DNA from: Ceratorhiza oryzae-sativae
Taxonomy: Eukaryota; Basidiomycota; Agaricomycetes; Cantharellales; Ceratobasidiaceae
Length of the DNA stretch: 64,000 nt
Assembly: GCA_030998015.1 (NCBI GenBank)
Contig: JARWMV010000233.1
Coordinates: 1,240,001 to 1,304,000, forward strand
Reading direction: 5' to 3'
Shown here: piece by piece, positions 11,119 through 22,420 of the stretch
How positions within the stretch are numbered: the stretch's first letter is position 1
Layout of the letters: the number at the start of each line of letters is the position of its first letter
Translations under genes and position numbers: made by a program
The notes under the pieces: generated by a model
Databases searched by the model: none
Told to the model about the DNA's origin: nothing
Seen by the model: the letters and a program-made list of their open reading frames with translations, nothing else

Positions 11119-13853
11119 ATGGGCAATCATCAGCGTATCCTGACGTTGTCCACTATCATTCTCACGACGCTTGCAAACGCCGCTCACGCTCACGCCGGAG
11201 ATCGCAAATCCTTGTCTTTCAGGCAGGAGCTACCGACTACCAAGTTTGTAACCGACCCACCATCTATCCCAGCTCACATATCTCCCAATGGTCACCCACA
11301 TCCCGTTGCTCGTCATTTTATCCAGGAGCACATAACCGTTGATGGATTTGAATATTACATTCGCAATGACTCGTATACGGATGAGCACACTGGGATATCG
11401 CATGTTTACGTTCGTCAACTCGTCGACGGACTCGAAGTCGCAGATGGCAACATGAACTTGAACATTTACGATGGACAAGTCCTCAGCTACGGAAGTTCTG
11501 TAAGCATGTTTGACTAGATTGTGCACATTTTTGTGCTAGAGCTCATCGCCCCCTACGGTAGATATTTACTGGCCAACCGTCGAGCCACACTTTACTTGGT
11601 GCTGGCTGGAGCCAAGAAACGTACTGTACCGATATACCTCAGGGGGAGGATCCCTTCGTATGCGATATTTCTCTGGGTCGCATCCTTAGTGCGGCGTCGA
11701 AGCACGCAGCTAGCGTCAGTACCAAGGATAGAAGCCCCATCGCCGCCGCGTATTTCTTTGCTCTTGCCGTCTATCCCAACGAGGTGCTTCTAGACATGTC
11801 TCTGGATTCTGCGCTCGCATCTCGCCATGAATGCCAAGATTCAGTTTCTACGGATTGTTGGACTGTCTCGCCACCTCCCGGGGTCTTGTCTCCCGTCATA
11901 GCTCGGCTTGTCTACGTTCAAACTCATACGCCTGAGCAAGAAGGTACTCAATTGAATCTGGCCTGGCGCCTCGAGGTCGAGATGGAGGATAATCATTACG
12001 AGGCTTACGTCTCGGCGCATGATCCATCCAAGATAATCGCGTCCGTCGACTGGGTCCAGGATGGTCCCGCCCCAAGGGAGGACGGGTGGCTTAGTGAACT
12101 AGAAGCAAACTTGTTTGGTCAGGCCAATTTACAATCCGAGCAATACCCTGTTGTAGAGGCTCCGGATGAGGCCGCTTGGTCCCAGTCGATTGACTCGGAT
12201 TCCACGAATGCATCGTCGGCCTCGAGTGGCGGATCATATCGGGTCTGGAAGTGGGGCATTAACGATCCCGCTAGCGGAAACCGGACGATGCAGGTATCTC
12301 CCTACAGGAGAACGGCCTCGCCGCTTGGGTGGCACTCGGTTCCTGCAGGTAAGGATCGTATCGGGACCCACCCAGATATGAAGCCAGACGCCATCGTGAA
12401 TCACAGAACTACCGTTGGAAATAACGTAAGCAAATCTTGTGTGTATGATACGGTTGATTTAGATGTATGTATGCGTCGATTGCAGGTGGTAGCCCAGGCC
12501 AATTGGTCGGGGAGAATCAAGTGGATCAGCAAAAAACGGCCCATCGTCGGTAGCAATCTCATATTCGACTTTGCTTACGGAGCAAATCCATGGGATAAGG
12601 GCTGGAGGATGCGCAACCCAAGGCAATACGTGAACGCTTCAGTCACCCAACATTTCTACACCGCTAACATGTACCACGACCTTTTGTATCTGTACGGATT
12701 CAATGAGGCCAGCGGTAACTTCCAGCAACATAATTTCGGGAAAGGAGGGGCCGAGGGCGATGCGGTCATCGTGCAAGCTCAAGATAATAAAGGATTCAAC
12801 AACGCGAACTTTCTAACGGTAATATTCCATTCCGTGGCATAAATAGCTCATAGCTGAATCCACTTTCACTTAGCCTCCTGACGGGCAGAATGGTTGGTGT
12901 AGAATGTATATTTATAATCACTCCAAACCCTTCCGTGATGGCGGCCTTGAGGCGGATATCCTCGTTCACGAACTGTCCCATGGTTTATCAAACCGTTTAA
13001 CTGGGGGTCCCCGCGATGCATCATGTCTAGGCCAACAACAGGGGCGAGGGATGGGTGAGGGCTGGAGTGACTGGGTTGGGACCATTGTACGGAGCACCCG
13101 TAAATATTCTGACTATCCTCACGCGGCGTGGGCAACAAACAAAAGCGGAGGGAACCGGCGCTATGTGTATTCGAAAGTGAGCCCATTTTGTGCAGCTGCG
13201 GCAATAAAGGGCTGATGGGTTTTCTTGGTAGAGTACGCGGGTAAATCCGTCTATGTATGATTTCCTGCAACGCAGTAACTACCGCGAAGTGGTAGGCACA
13301 ATCTTGTTTCATGCTCGGGGCTTTGCTGATTCCGGCTACTTAGCATGCCATTGGTGAAGTTTGGGCCGAGATCCTTTGGGTCCTTTCCAACAAGCTAGTT
13401 GACAAATATGGATTCGAGGACTCGCTCTTTCCGGACTCCAATGCCAATTTTTACAAGACAGTATATCTCAATGGCAGAAAACTGGTTTTTCCAAGAAGGG
13501 GCAACACTCTCGCACTTCAGTTGGGCTTCTTTAATCTGGTTTTGTGTTTCCACCCCCGCTGATGCACAGTTGCCTCAGACTCGTCGTGAACGCTATGAAG
13601 CTGCAGCCATGCAATCCTACGTTTTTGCACGCCCGAAATGCAATCATCGCCGCCGACAAGGCTCTTACTGGTGGAGTGAATAGGTGTTTGTTGTGGGATG
13701 GGTTCGCCAGTCGCGGACTGGTACGTTGACTTAGCTAGGCTGAACTGTGTACGCTCAAGCATTGAACATCAACAGGGGACTAATGCGAAGCAGCTTTTTC
13801 CAAGAACCACAGAAAGTATCAATGGGAAAATGACGCCAGCTGGGTGCAGATGA
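11119..13853 (+). CDS. Fungalysin, extracellular M36 zinc metalloprotease (intact)
   Basis: Eight exons keep frame: 11119-11499, 11562-12425, 12486-12818, 12874-13176, 13232-13291, 13344-13519, 13570-13720, 13776-13853, giving 781 aa. Fungalysins are secreted as proenzymes and degrade extracellular protein. Residues 1 to about 25 form a signal peptide ([14 protein letters not shown]). A fungalysin/thermolysin propeptide motif follows ([16 protein letters not shown]). The catalytic centre is HELSH (H558, E559, H562) with the third ligand E588 in GEGWSD. Downstream blocks are [31 protein letters not shown] and [12 protein letters not shown]. Exon 6 ends at a weak GTTGGG donor (phase 2), the least certain junction. 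The decayed copy at the window start shares exon order. Confidence 0.92.
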
Positions 13854-15508
13854 CAGCCAGGTTTATCTAGCCTCAATACAGATTTGATCCGTAGCATTCA
13901 CACTACTTTTAAACATATATCCTTGGTACCGGCAAAGGAAGACTAGTCAACTGATTTTAATGATATTGCATGATGAATCCTCCCCCAACCCCATTACTTA
14001 TGCCAAGGAAACATGGAGTTAGGCAAACAGATGCATTAGACGCCCACTAGCACTTGCTGAAACCCGGCTCGTGACCTTCGTCGCACTATGAGCAAATATT
14101 GTAATGGTTTAATATTAAGTTCACGGAATACGCGTGCAGTAATCATAAGAGCCCTTCAGTGTCCTTCGATAAGCTTGTAGGACGCCAACGGCAGCACAGC
14201 TCACAGGGCAGTCTGGGTCATCCCGAGGAAAGGTATGGCAGCCATGTTAGCGGCACCCACAATTACTCCACGCAAACGCCCCTTGACGTCCTCCCCAAGA
14301 TTCAAGCTGGACGCCCCATCATCTTCCAAGGTATTGATAGATGTGAGATTACGTCTGAACCCAACTCCACAAATTCCGGGCCAACGGGCGCTTGGTTCAT
14401 CGAAACGCGACCCACCTACACGTGAAGAAATGCAAGATGCCTAAGCTCCAGCTCCTTCGACTGCACACCGCATGCTATGGTCATATGAGGGAGTGCACTA
14501 ATGCCGTTGCTGGTTCGTGAGCACCACGCTGGCAACCATGTAGCCTTTTTCACGTGCGTTCGGTATCATTTTGGGCCGGGCTTAATCACTGCCACGCATG
14601 CATTACGAAGATGGTCTACCCTTTATCGAGAAATCACGAGCTTGTCGAGTGATTGATAGGTGGTCGGTCGCTTTGGCGATGACCTTGGCCAACGGATGCG
14701 CCCCTGAGGTACAATTGCGATGTTGGGGCGCAGTGCCGCCCGATTAGGTATTGTCACGTACCTCGGATGTATATATTACCACGTGTATGCGTCTGGTCCT
14801 GGACGGATTTCCCCCCAGACCGTCGTCTCTATTTCATCCTGATCTCGCCTCGACCTCACGCAATATGTAAGGGGCCACAAGAACCGAAGCACCAGCTGCG
14901 TACGGCTTCGCCATATATGAAAAAATGATGGAGGGTGAGAGGATGGCTGAAGTGGGACGAAACCGGCACATATACAAGTAAGTATGTACACAAGCAAACA
15001 CATACACAAGCAAATTCCCATGAAACGAACGGGGTGTATAGCCGCAAGCCAATTAGGAGGAGCGCTATCCCGGTGCATTGAGCCCTGCAGTCGTGGTTGA
15101 TCTCTCGGCGACAATGGAAAGCTTCTCGCGGGATCTAAAGCTAAGCTAGGCCCTTCTAAAGTCTGGATGACGTCACATTTTACTGATGACTCATTGCTCC
15201 ATTTTGTAATCGCTTCATCTTAGGATAGTTTAGTTTAACTAAGCTGTGGCTTTATATGTCGCGGGAAGCTGTCCAACCCAGCTATTCGCTCCCGGTCGAG
15301 TTCGGGAAGGACTGTGGCTTCACGTCCATATCGTCATGTAACTGGTAAATTGATGGGCAGGCATCCGCATCCAGCCCAGAGGCGTCCTGGACTGTTTGCC
15401 CCACGGTCTCCGAAATCGTGGGGTTTGGGTCCAATATAATATAAAACCCCGCTTCTCGAGCCTCGTGAATTCGCAGATATCTTGCTTGGATTTTACCGAA
15501 CTATAAAA
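13854..15508. other. Intergenic, no gene recognised
   Basis: About 1.65 kb. Open frames at 14159-14444 (+) and 14776-15114 (-) have no domain similarity that I can see. The minus frames repeat the same Tyr/Val/Cys-rich stretch in two phases and look fortuitous. Confidence 0.45.
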
Positions 15509-16942
15509 ATGGCTTTGTGCAGCGTAGGGCCTCCAAATCCAGATATCTTAGTTCGTCGATTTTCTCTGGTCATAGTTGCATTCAAAACTGATATCTACGT
15601 CTCTAATGCACCCAGGGTATTGGGGTACGTATTTACCGGCCCAGTGACGCGATGCTTGTTGCTAATGCGTATTTGAACTCACTTACAGGTCCGCATAGCA
15701 TTTTATCTTCAAACCTTCTTCTCTATAGTATGATTCTGCTCCCCGTTTAATCATAGGACTAACCCGCTTTTTAGTTCATCTCTCACCCCGAAACCGTATC
15801 TAGCGAATCAGCGCGCACCGCGAAAATCACAAACATCAGTCTGGCGATATCAGCTTTAGCTCAATATCGAACCGTATCGAGCCTTGACGTCTTGGATGGC
15901 CTGCTGGTTTCTGTCGTGAGCCCAGGGTTAGCATATATTCTCCTGCCACTATTTATGCCTCCCGCCCCATTTCAGCTCCTCACCATGATGGATTACAGCG
16001 TGACAGTGGGTCTCATACGGGATGCATTCAAAGCGCCCATTTCCTTAATACTAAAGGGGAACAAGTCCAGCAGAAGGCAGCTATTTTCCAAATATGGGTT
16101 CGATCAGTTCCTATCGGTCGTTTCCAGCGCAAGTACAGTGGCTTGGGGTATTTTTGCTTGGGTTCGGATCAAGAAATGTAGACTGGAGCGATTGTTCGTG
16201 CTGTTTGGTCATGATATTCCCCTCTCAAGAAAGGGACTACAAATCTTTGCCTTTTATTACTTCGCTTCGCAAGGCCTTGTGGTACTCTGCTCCATATATA
16301 GTCAGTAGTTTTTGGTTTTCGGCTGATTACATGGACTTACCATTTTCTGAAGACATTTTTATTATTCCCACTATTTTCAAATCACCTCCCCTGAACCCCC
16401 AATTAGAGTTGGAGGTACGCAGGGCCTCTGGATCGCGGGAGGTGCGAGAAAGCGAGTTGGAATATGACTCGCGTATTGCCGAGCCCTCTGAAGCTAGCCA
16501 GCCATTCACGAACGACGAGATTGATCCTGAACACGGTAATGTTTTACCTCGGACGGAAACAAGGGGCTCTGAACATTCAAGTGAGTTGTATGGGTAGCAC
16601 GATCAGTTGGAGCAATTATGCTGAACTATGACTTAAGCAGCTAACTCCGTGTGGGAGGGCATTAGGGAATTCGGGAGGTATTTACAGTCTGTATTCGCCC
16701 TAGCCTTTATTGTTGTGGAACTCGGTCTCTGGGCCGCTGTTGTGGGCATAATCGAGCAGACTATTCGGCGCAACGGTCTACAAGACGCTCTATCACCATG
16801 GTCGTTTGGTCAGGCGCTTGCACTGTCATTGGTTTTGTCTAGTATTGTGAATGTAGTATTTGCTTGGGGTGGTTTCCGAGCTTGGCTCACTACCCAAGGC
16901 AGGACGATTGACGCCTTTACAGACAAATTAGTGGGCAGGTAG
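15509..16942 (+). CDS. Multi-pass integral membrane protein of unknown function
   Basis: Six exons keep frame: 15509-15550, 15616-15624 (a 9-nt microexon encoding GIG), 15689-15727, 15775-16300, 16353-16580, 16641-16942, giving 381 aa. The N-terminus MALCSVGPPNPDILGIGVR precedes a hydrophobic segment (IAFYLQTFFSI). Further likely transmembrane spans are VSPGLAYILLPLFM, FLSVVSSASTVAWGIFAWV, IFAFYYFASQGLVVLCSIY, VFALAFIVVELGLWAAVVGII and ALALSLVLSSIVNVVFAWGGF. A polar acidic loop (about residues 205-280) separates the last two spans. The intron 16301-16352 was inferred from the GTCAGT donor, a CTGAT branch-like site and frame. I recognise the style from Agaricomycete hypothetical proteins but know no function. 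Confidence 0.75.
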
Positions 16943-17054
16943 TACTTTTCTGTTAACTCTGGTTTTTTTCTGTGCTGAATTTCCCAACCTCACCATATGC
17001 AGGACTTCAAACCAATGAAAGAGTCGAAGCAAGGAGGCCTCACGGTCTTGCCTA

Positions 17055-17347
17055 TGTTGAACGAACCCGCACTCATATCGATGTAATATCGATGTTATAC
17101 CTTTTCTCTCCGCTTGTGCTCCGATATTCCTGTCTTAACTCCATTCGTAGATACATCTCCTGTATACACGCCGATGTTCTCTCTGTACTTTCTCCGTTGT
17201 GTCGTATATAAACCAATAGACAAGTCGCCATGAATCACTGCGACATTTTCTCCACTCTCTCTTGGGCGTGCTCTCACAGCAAGCTCAATCGCTTCTAGCA
17301 CTTCGCTAAGTACCTTAGGAGCGTCTCTAACCTGACACGCTTCTACA
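17055..17347 (+). repeat. 5' LTR of copia-1
   Basis: TG..CA ends, with TSD GCCTA immediately upstream. It inserted 112 bp after the stop codon of the membrane-protein gene. A TATATAAACC motif at about 17207 is a plausible promoter for the element. The sequence following the LTR (GGTTATGAGCCCC) is the likely primer-binding region, but I could not assign the tRNA. Confidence 0.9.
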
Positions 17348-17368
17348 GGTTATGAGCCCCGAGCTTTA

Positions 17369-20300
17369 TTGAGCTCGTCGTCGCCCAACCTGTCGAACCC
17401 GCAGCTATCTACGCCTGGGCAGTCGCCTCATCTGTCTCCTACGTCGTCTGATCAACACATCCAGAACTTACTCAACGCTACAGGCGTTACCGACGACTTC
17501 GCCGATTTTACACTCAATCCGGCCGCTTTCGAGGTTGAGTTACCTCCCTCGCCTTCCAACGCATCGTCCCTAGACACTGTCGAGCTCGATCTCCAGGATC
17601 AAGTCCTCTCGCTCCAGTTAGGCTCCACCAAATATCACTTCGCCAGCGACCAGTTTCATATCTACGAGCACCTCCTAGACGCGCATACACGCGCTGAAGT
17701 CCATCGATTACCTTACGAGGATCGACTCTACCTTTTAGCTTTTACACAGCTTGGCCTCCCGTCGCCTGCCGAATCCACCGTCGCTCTACCATTTGCTCCT
17801 GTTCCTTCAGTCGAGCCTGCCGCTACTCCCGCTGCCGCCGCACCTACTGCTGCGCCCATCATGTCGACGCCTACCGTTATTATTGCCGATCGCAACTACT
17901 CCATTGCGAAACTCCAAGGCCAGGACGATTACCAAGTCTGGCGCATTCAAATGCAAGACATGTTCCAAGACGTTGAGGTCTGGGACATCGTCAATGGTAC
18001 TTCCACACGCCCCACTTCCGCTGGCGATCCACAAACCACCTGGGAGAAGAAAAACAAGGCCGCCCTTGGCGCCCTACGCCGCCGCGTCGACACCGGACCT
18101 ATGATACACGTCGCTCGAGCCGAAAACGTTTCGGACGCCTGGAACACCCTCCGAAATCAGTACCAGTCACTGGGCATCGCTGCCATGACTATGTTGCACA
18201 ATCGCTTTACTTCTCTGTGCATGAACGAAGGCGACGATCTCGAGTCGCATATAAAGGAGCTTCGCAAAATTTTCAATGATCTCAATATAGCGCTCCTAGC
18301 CGAATCGTCGGACCAGCTGAAGGAAATCGAATTCGTCCGACAACTTCTCATCTCTCTGCCTGAATCGTGGCAAATTCTCGTTTCAGTCATTCCTCAGTGA
18401 CCCGAAACCGGCGATATCGATGGGTCGAAATTATCTGCGGACGTCCAATCCTGCCTACTCGCCGAATACCATTGCCAGAAGTCTCTTAATGGTGAGAAGT
18501 CCTTCTTTGCTTGCAACCGCCAAGTCCCTGGAAATCGCCGAGGCACTCAAACTCGCCACGCATCGGCTATCATCGAAATCATTTGCCATAACTGCGGTAT
18601 TCCCAGCCACAAGCAAGTCGAATGCCGAAAGCCTGGAGGCGGAGGTTTTAGAGGCGGTAGAAACAACTCAAATCCCAGGAATCCTACTCGAGGACGAGGG
18701 AATGGTCGCAGAGGCGCCGGAGGTTGCAATAATTGTCACACCAACGATAACAACAACAATAATGGCGCTAACAATCAACCTCGCAATAACCAGAACAACG
18801 AGAACAATGGCAAGCGCGCCAATTTCGCTTCATCATCGGACTTCGCTTTTTCTTTTCGCTTCGTCGACTCGCCTACCAATGTTTCAGCTAGCTCGGTTCC
18901 TAGCGCATTTACCGACGCTTCTGCTACCTCGTTGTCTCGTGACCTTATTACGCTACCTGCTCCAGCTCCGCCGACTTTCGAAGACTCTCCAACGTGCATT
19001 CGGCGCTACTTCGCTGAAAATTTCCGACACTTTTCATTTACTCTGCAGAATCTTACTCAGTTCGGAATCGGTCTTGACGACGCTTGGATTATTGACTCTG
19101 GCGCTTCTTGCCACGTGACCAACCGCCAAGAGCACCTAACAAATTTTATACCTATGTCTGTCTCTATCCAAGGTGTCGGTGGAACTGCGACTATATCTGG
19201 CTTCGGAGAAATCACTCTATTCACTCATGCTCGAGTCCCACATGTCATCAATAACAAACCTGTCTATGGTCGTCCAGATGGTCAAGTCTTGTTTACCAAT
19301 GTTGCCCTCATCGAAAACTCTCCAGTTAATCTACTCTCGCTATCTGCCTGGACCGACGAATATCCTCGACACTCTATGCATGTGACAAGGGACTCTATTG
19401 CTTTCTTTGATAAATCTGCCCCTAGCACTCCGTCCTTATTTGCCTTAGCTAAGAAGATTGGCAAGTGTCGTACCGGAAACTCCTGGTACCTGATGGCTAC
19501 TACGGACCCTGGCCAACACGCTTATCTAACTTGCACTCTACGCGACTGGCATATTATTCTGGCGCATACAGACCCTCGGAACATACTCAGGCTTAAAAAT
19601 AGCAACTTAGCTTGTGGTCTAGACATCGCTGCTATGGATCGAATCAATCTTAGCCCAGAATTTGACTGCCTAGGCTGTGTGCAAGGCAAAGCTCACGTCC
19701 GACCCTTTGGCAAGGTCTCTATTGAAACCCCTCGCAAAATCGCTGATTTAATCTACTCTGATGTCTGGGGCCCAGCTTCTATCAATTCTATTCAAGGCAA
19801 TCGCTACTATATTGTCTTTGTCAACGCTGCTACTTGCTTTACCTTCGTCCACTTCATGCGCCAGAAAAGCGAAGCTGTCAATCGTTATATCGCCCTTGCC
19901 AACTTTATTCGTACTCAAAAAGGCCTCGAGATCAAGCGCATACACTTTGATAACGGCAAGGAGCTCATCAACAGCCGTCTACACAAGTTCTGTGACAAAA
20001 CCGGCACGGAAATCACAACTACTGCCCCTTACTCGTTGCAACAAAATGGTCCCGCTGAACATGCACATCGTACCCTATCCGAGCGCTCTAGAGCGATGAT
20101 CCACAGTCACTCGAATACCCGAGGAAAGACCTTCTTATGGCAAGAGGCCATCGCTTATGCCAATATGATCGCTAACAATATGCCTCACAAAATCCACAGC
20201 CAATGGCGAATTCCCCAGATTGAAATGTTCGGCAAACCTATCGACATGTCTTATTTCCAGCTTTTTGGCACAACTTGCCACGTGCTTATCCAATTGAAAC

Positions 20301-21349
20301 CTCACTCAAAGATCGAAGCCAAGACCCGTCACACCATTTTTACTGGCATTGATCGAAACTCTGGAGGCGCCTGGCGCTTCCTGCCTTGGCCCAATCACGC
20401 TATCCGCATGTCTTGCAACATCTATTTTCCCCGCCACCTCCCCGATCAAACTCCGTTCGATTCACTGGCCCCTATATCCGTTTCTGACAAACCTGATACA
20501 GTATCCAAAGACAAATGGATTCAAGTCTTCGCACCAAGTGAGGGGGAGATGGGAACCGGTTCTGATGCTCTGAAACATGAGCATACATCCAATCAGCATG
20601 AAGACTTGTCCACACAGGCTCAGGGGGAGCATCCTACCTTGTCGCATACTGCTCCTACGCCTATTCTGCCTAGCTTGTCATCTACTATCCATTCTGATCA
20701 GCCCGAACACTCGCACCGACCACTGCCTGGTCCATCTGCACCATCGGAACCAACTGACCAAATTGTTCCTGGTGATACTAGACGCACTACTTGTCACCAA
20801 GCTCGGACCAGTGCTAGACCTTACGAGCACGCACGCCTCGACCAAAAGAATCAATTTGAACGTGTCCTATGGCTCTGTGCACTCAACGACTTGCATCTAC
20901 GAACCAACTCTTATATACGCAACCCTGATGCAGTCTACCTGGTCGACACATCTTCTATTGGCAACATGGCTGATCGCTCTCAACTACCTACGCACATACA
21001 GGCTTGTTTTATTGCTCTAGACGCTAGTCGTGACAACGAACTGCCCTGCTATAATGCTTGGGCTACGAAACACTTTTCCTCGCTATCTCAGCCCAATCTA
21101 GTCAACTCAGACTCACCCAAATGGTCTGACGCCTTGCAATCTAGCCGCCGTGACGAATGGCTTGCCGCCGTCGATGCCGAATTCAAACAGCTACAGAAAC
21201 AGAAGGCCTACAAGATTATAGATCGTCGCAACGTACCTTGTGGCGCCCAAATACTTACCTCTGGCCCGGTACTGAAGATCAAATGCGACGCTGATGGCCA
21301 AGAAGTCCGGCTGAAAGCCTGTCTAGTTGTACACGGCAACCGACAGCGT
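17369..21349 (+). pseudogene. copia-1 Gag-protease-integrase and start of RT
   Basis: This is one reading frame interrupted by a single TGA at 18398-18400. The conventional start may be the ATG at 17861 (MSTPTVIIADRNYSI), since the Pro/Ser-rich stretch before it is open but unusual. Gag blocks include DDYQVWRIQMQDM and LGALRRRVDTGPMIHVA. The CCHC knuckle is CHNCGIPSHKQVEC. The protease has IIDSGASCHVTN. The integrase has a His/Cys head ending DCLGCVQGK and catalytic blocks IYSDVWGP, HFDNGKELI and LQQNGPAEHAHRTL. RT begins (KACLVVHGNRQR) and stops at the transposon insertion near 21350. The TGA falls where related frames have a sense codon, so the element is probably non-autonomous even before the insertion. 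Confidence 0.9.
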
Positions 21350-21560
21350 CGGCGAAAGCCTGATGTCTAACTATGCTCCTGATCAGTCACTAGCGCCAGA
21401 CCTGGGCTTAGTAGCACCAGTTAGCGCTGGTCTGAATCTAGGTAGCACACGGTAGCACCGTAGGTGTGCTAGTTGGTTCTACCTAAATTGGAGGTTCTAC
21501 CGAGTGCTAACTAGAGCCTGCGTACGCTGTCTGGTCCCCCCTACAGAGGTCGCACCGGCT
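21350..21560. repeat. Left TIR and subterminal repeats of Plavaka element
   Basis: TIR block 21350-21364, inner block CACTAGCGCC near 21396, then repeated GTAGCAC and GTGCTA motifs to about 21515, possibly transposase-binding sites. An A-run follows at about 21564. Confidence 0.6.
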
Positions 21561-21564
21561 AACA

Positions 21565-22420
21565 AAAAAAAAAAAAAAGTGTTAACGATAACACAAGCAT
21601 ACCAAGATCGAGCAATCGGACAGTATATGCATGTGGGCACTAAGATAATGGATGTAGAATCGTATTGGTGGAGATCGTGTTGAAAAAAAAATACAAGTTT
21701 AAACAAGCAGCACAACAGCAACGCAGGACGTAAGAGTAAACACGGCATGAAAAAGTCCAAGAAAAAAAGGATAACCATACCAGGGCCTTGTCGCTAAACG
21801 GCCGGATGGATAGGCAAGCTACAGGGCGGCCGCATGAGGGCACAAGGCGAGGTGCGACGCCAAGCTCCGTTGACCAAGTTTCAAGGTCCCGGTAAGCTTG
21901 GCCCCTCATCACTTCTAGGACTCAAGGGGCCCCATTCAACGTGCGTTTGGGAACAACGCAGGGCTCAGACACTTATCCGTCTGCGGCGTCACCGCAAGCA
22001 ACGAAAGGGCGAGGCACCAAGGGGCGCTGGGACGGCCAAGTAGAAGGGAGAGTGAAAGGGACCAGGATTGCAGTCGAGCACACTGGTGACAGGGCAGGGG
22101 TTTGGCCGCGCTCACGGGCATGTTGTCCGAGCAGTCTGGCTTCAACCACATGTCAAGGTCAGTTTTACATTACAAAATACAGCAATAGCCTACTTACGTT
22201 CAGCACCTCCTGGCAGTCGACCAAATCCTGTACCGTACCCACGAAGATCCCACTCCGACAAACCATCTTGCCGCTCGCACTCAGGCCCCGCTCGCACTGA
22301 CACCATCTCTGAGTCTTCGAGTTCTTAGGGGATCTCGGCGTTGGGATTGGCAAGTGGGACGGGACACTAGTTGATGAGGTCATATATGCGCGATGTTTAG
22401 GACAGGAAAACTTACTTCAG
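21565..22420. other. Plavaka left internal region, no gene recognised
   Basis: Open frames on both strands are short and overlapping with no domain. This may include the transposase 3' end and untranslated region. Confidence 0.4.

Noticed and set aside
14776..15114. Minus-strand 112-codon ORF with hydrophobic stretch
   Set aside because: Three overlapping phases show the same compositional bias; no start context, domain or introns.
18398..18400. TGA in copia-1 as a programmed Gag-Pol readthrough stop
   Set aside because: It lies inside Gag before the zinc knuckle, and the same CGA-to-TGA type of stop is scattered over unrelated elements, so decay is the simpler reading.
21341..21400. CACTA termini starting at 21396 as the true transposon end
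   Set aside because: Inverted similarity extends outward to 21350 / 32527 and the copia frame resumes only outside those points, so CACTAGCGC is an inner block.
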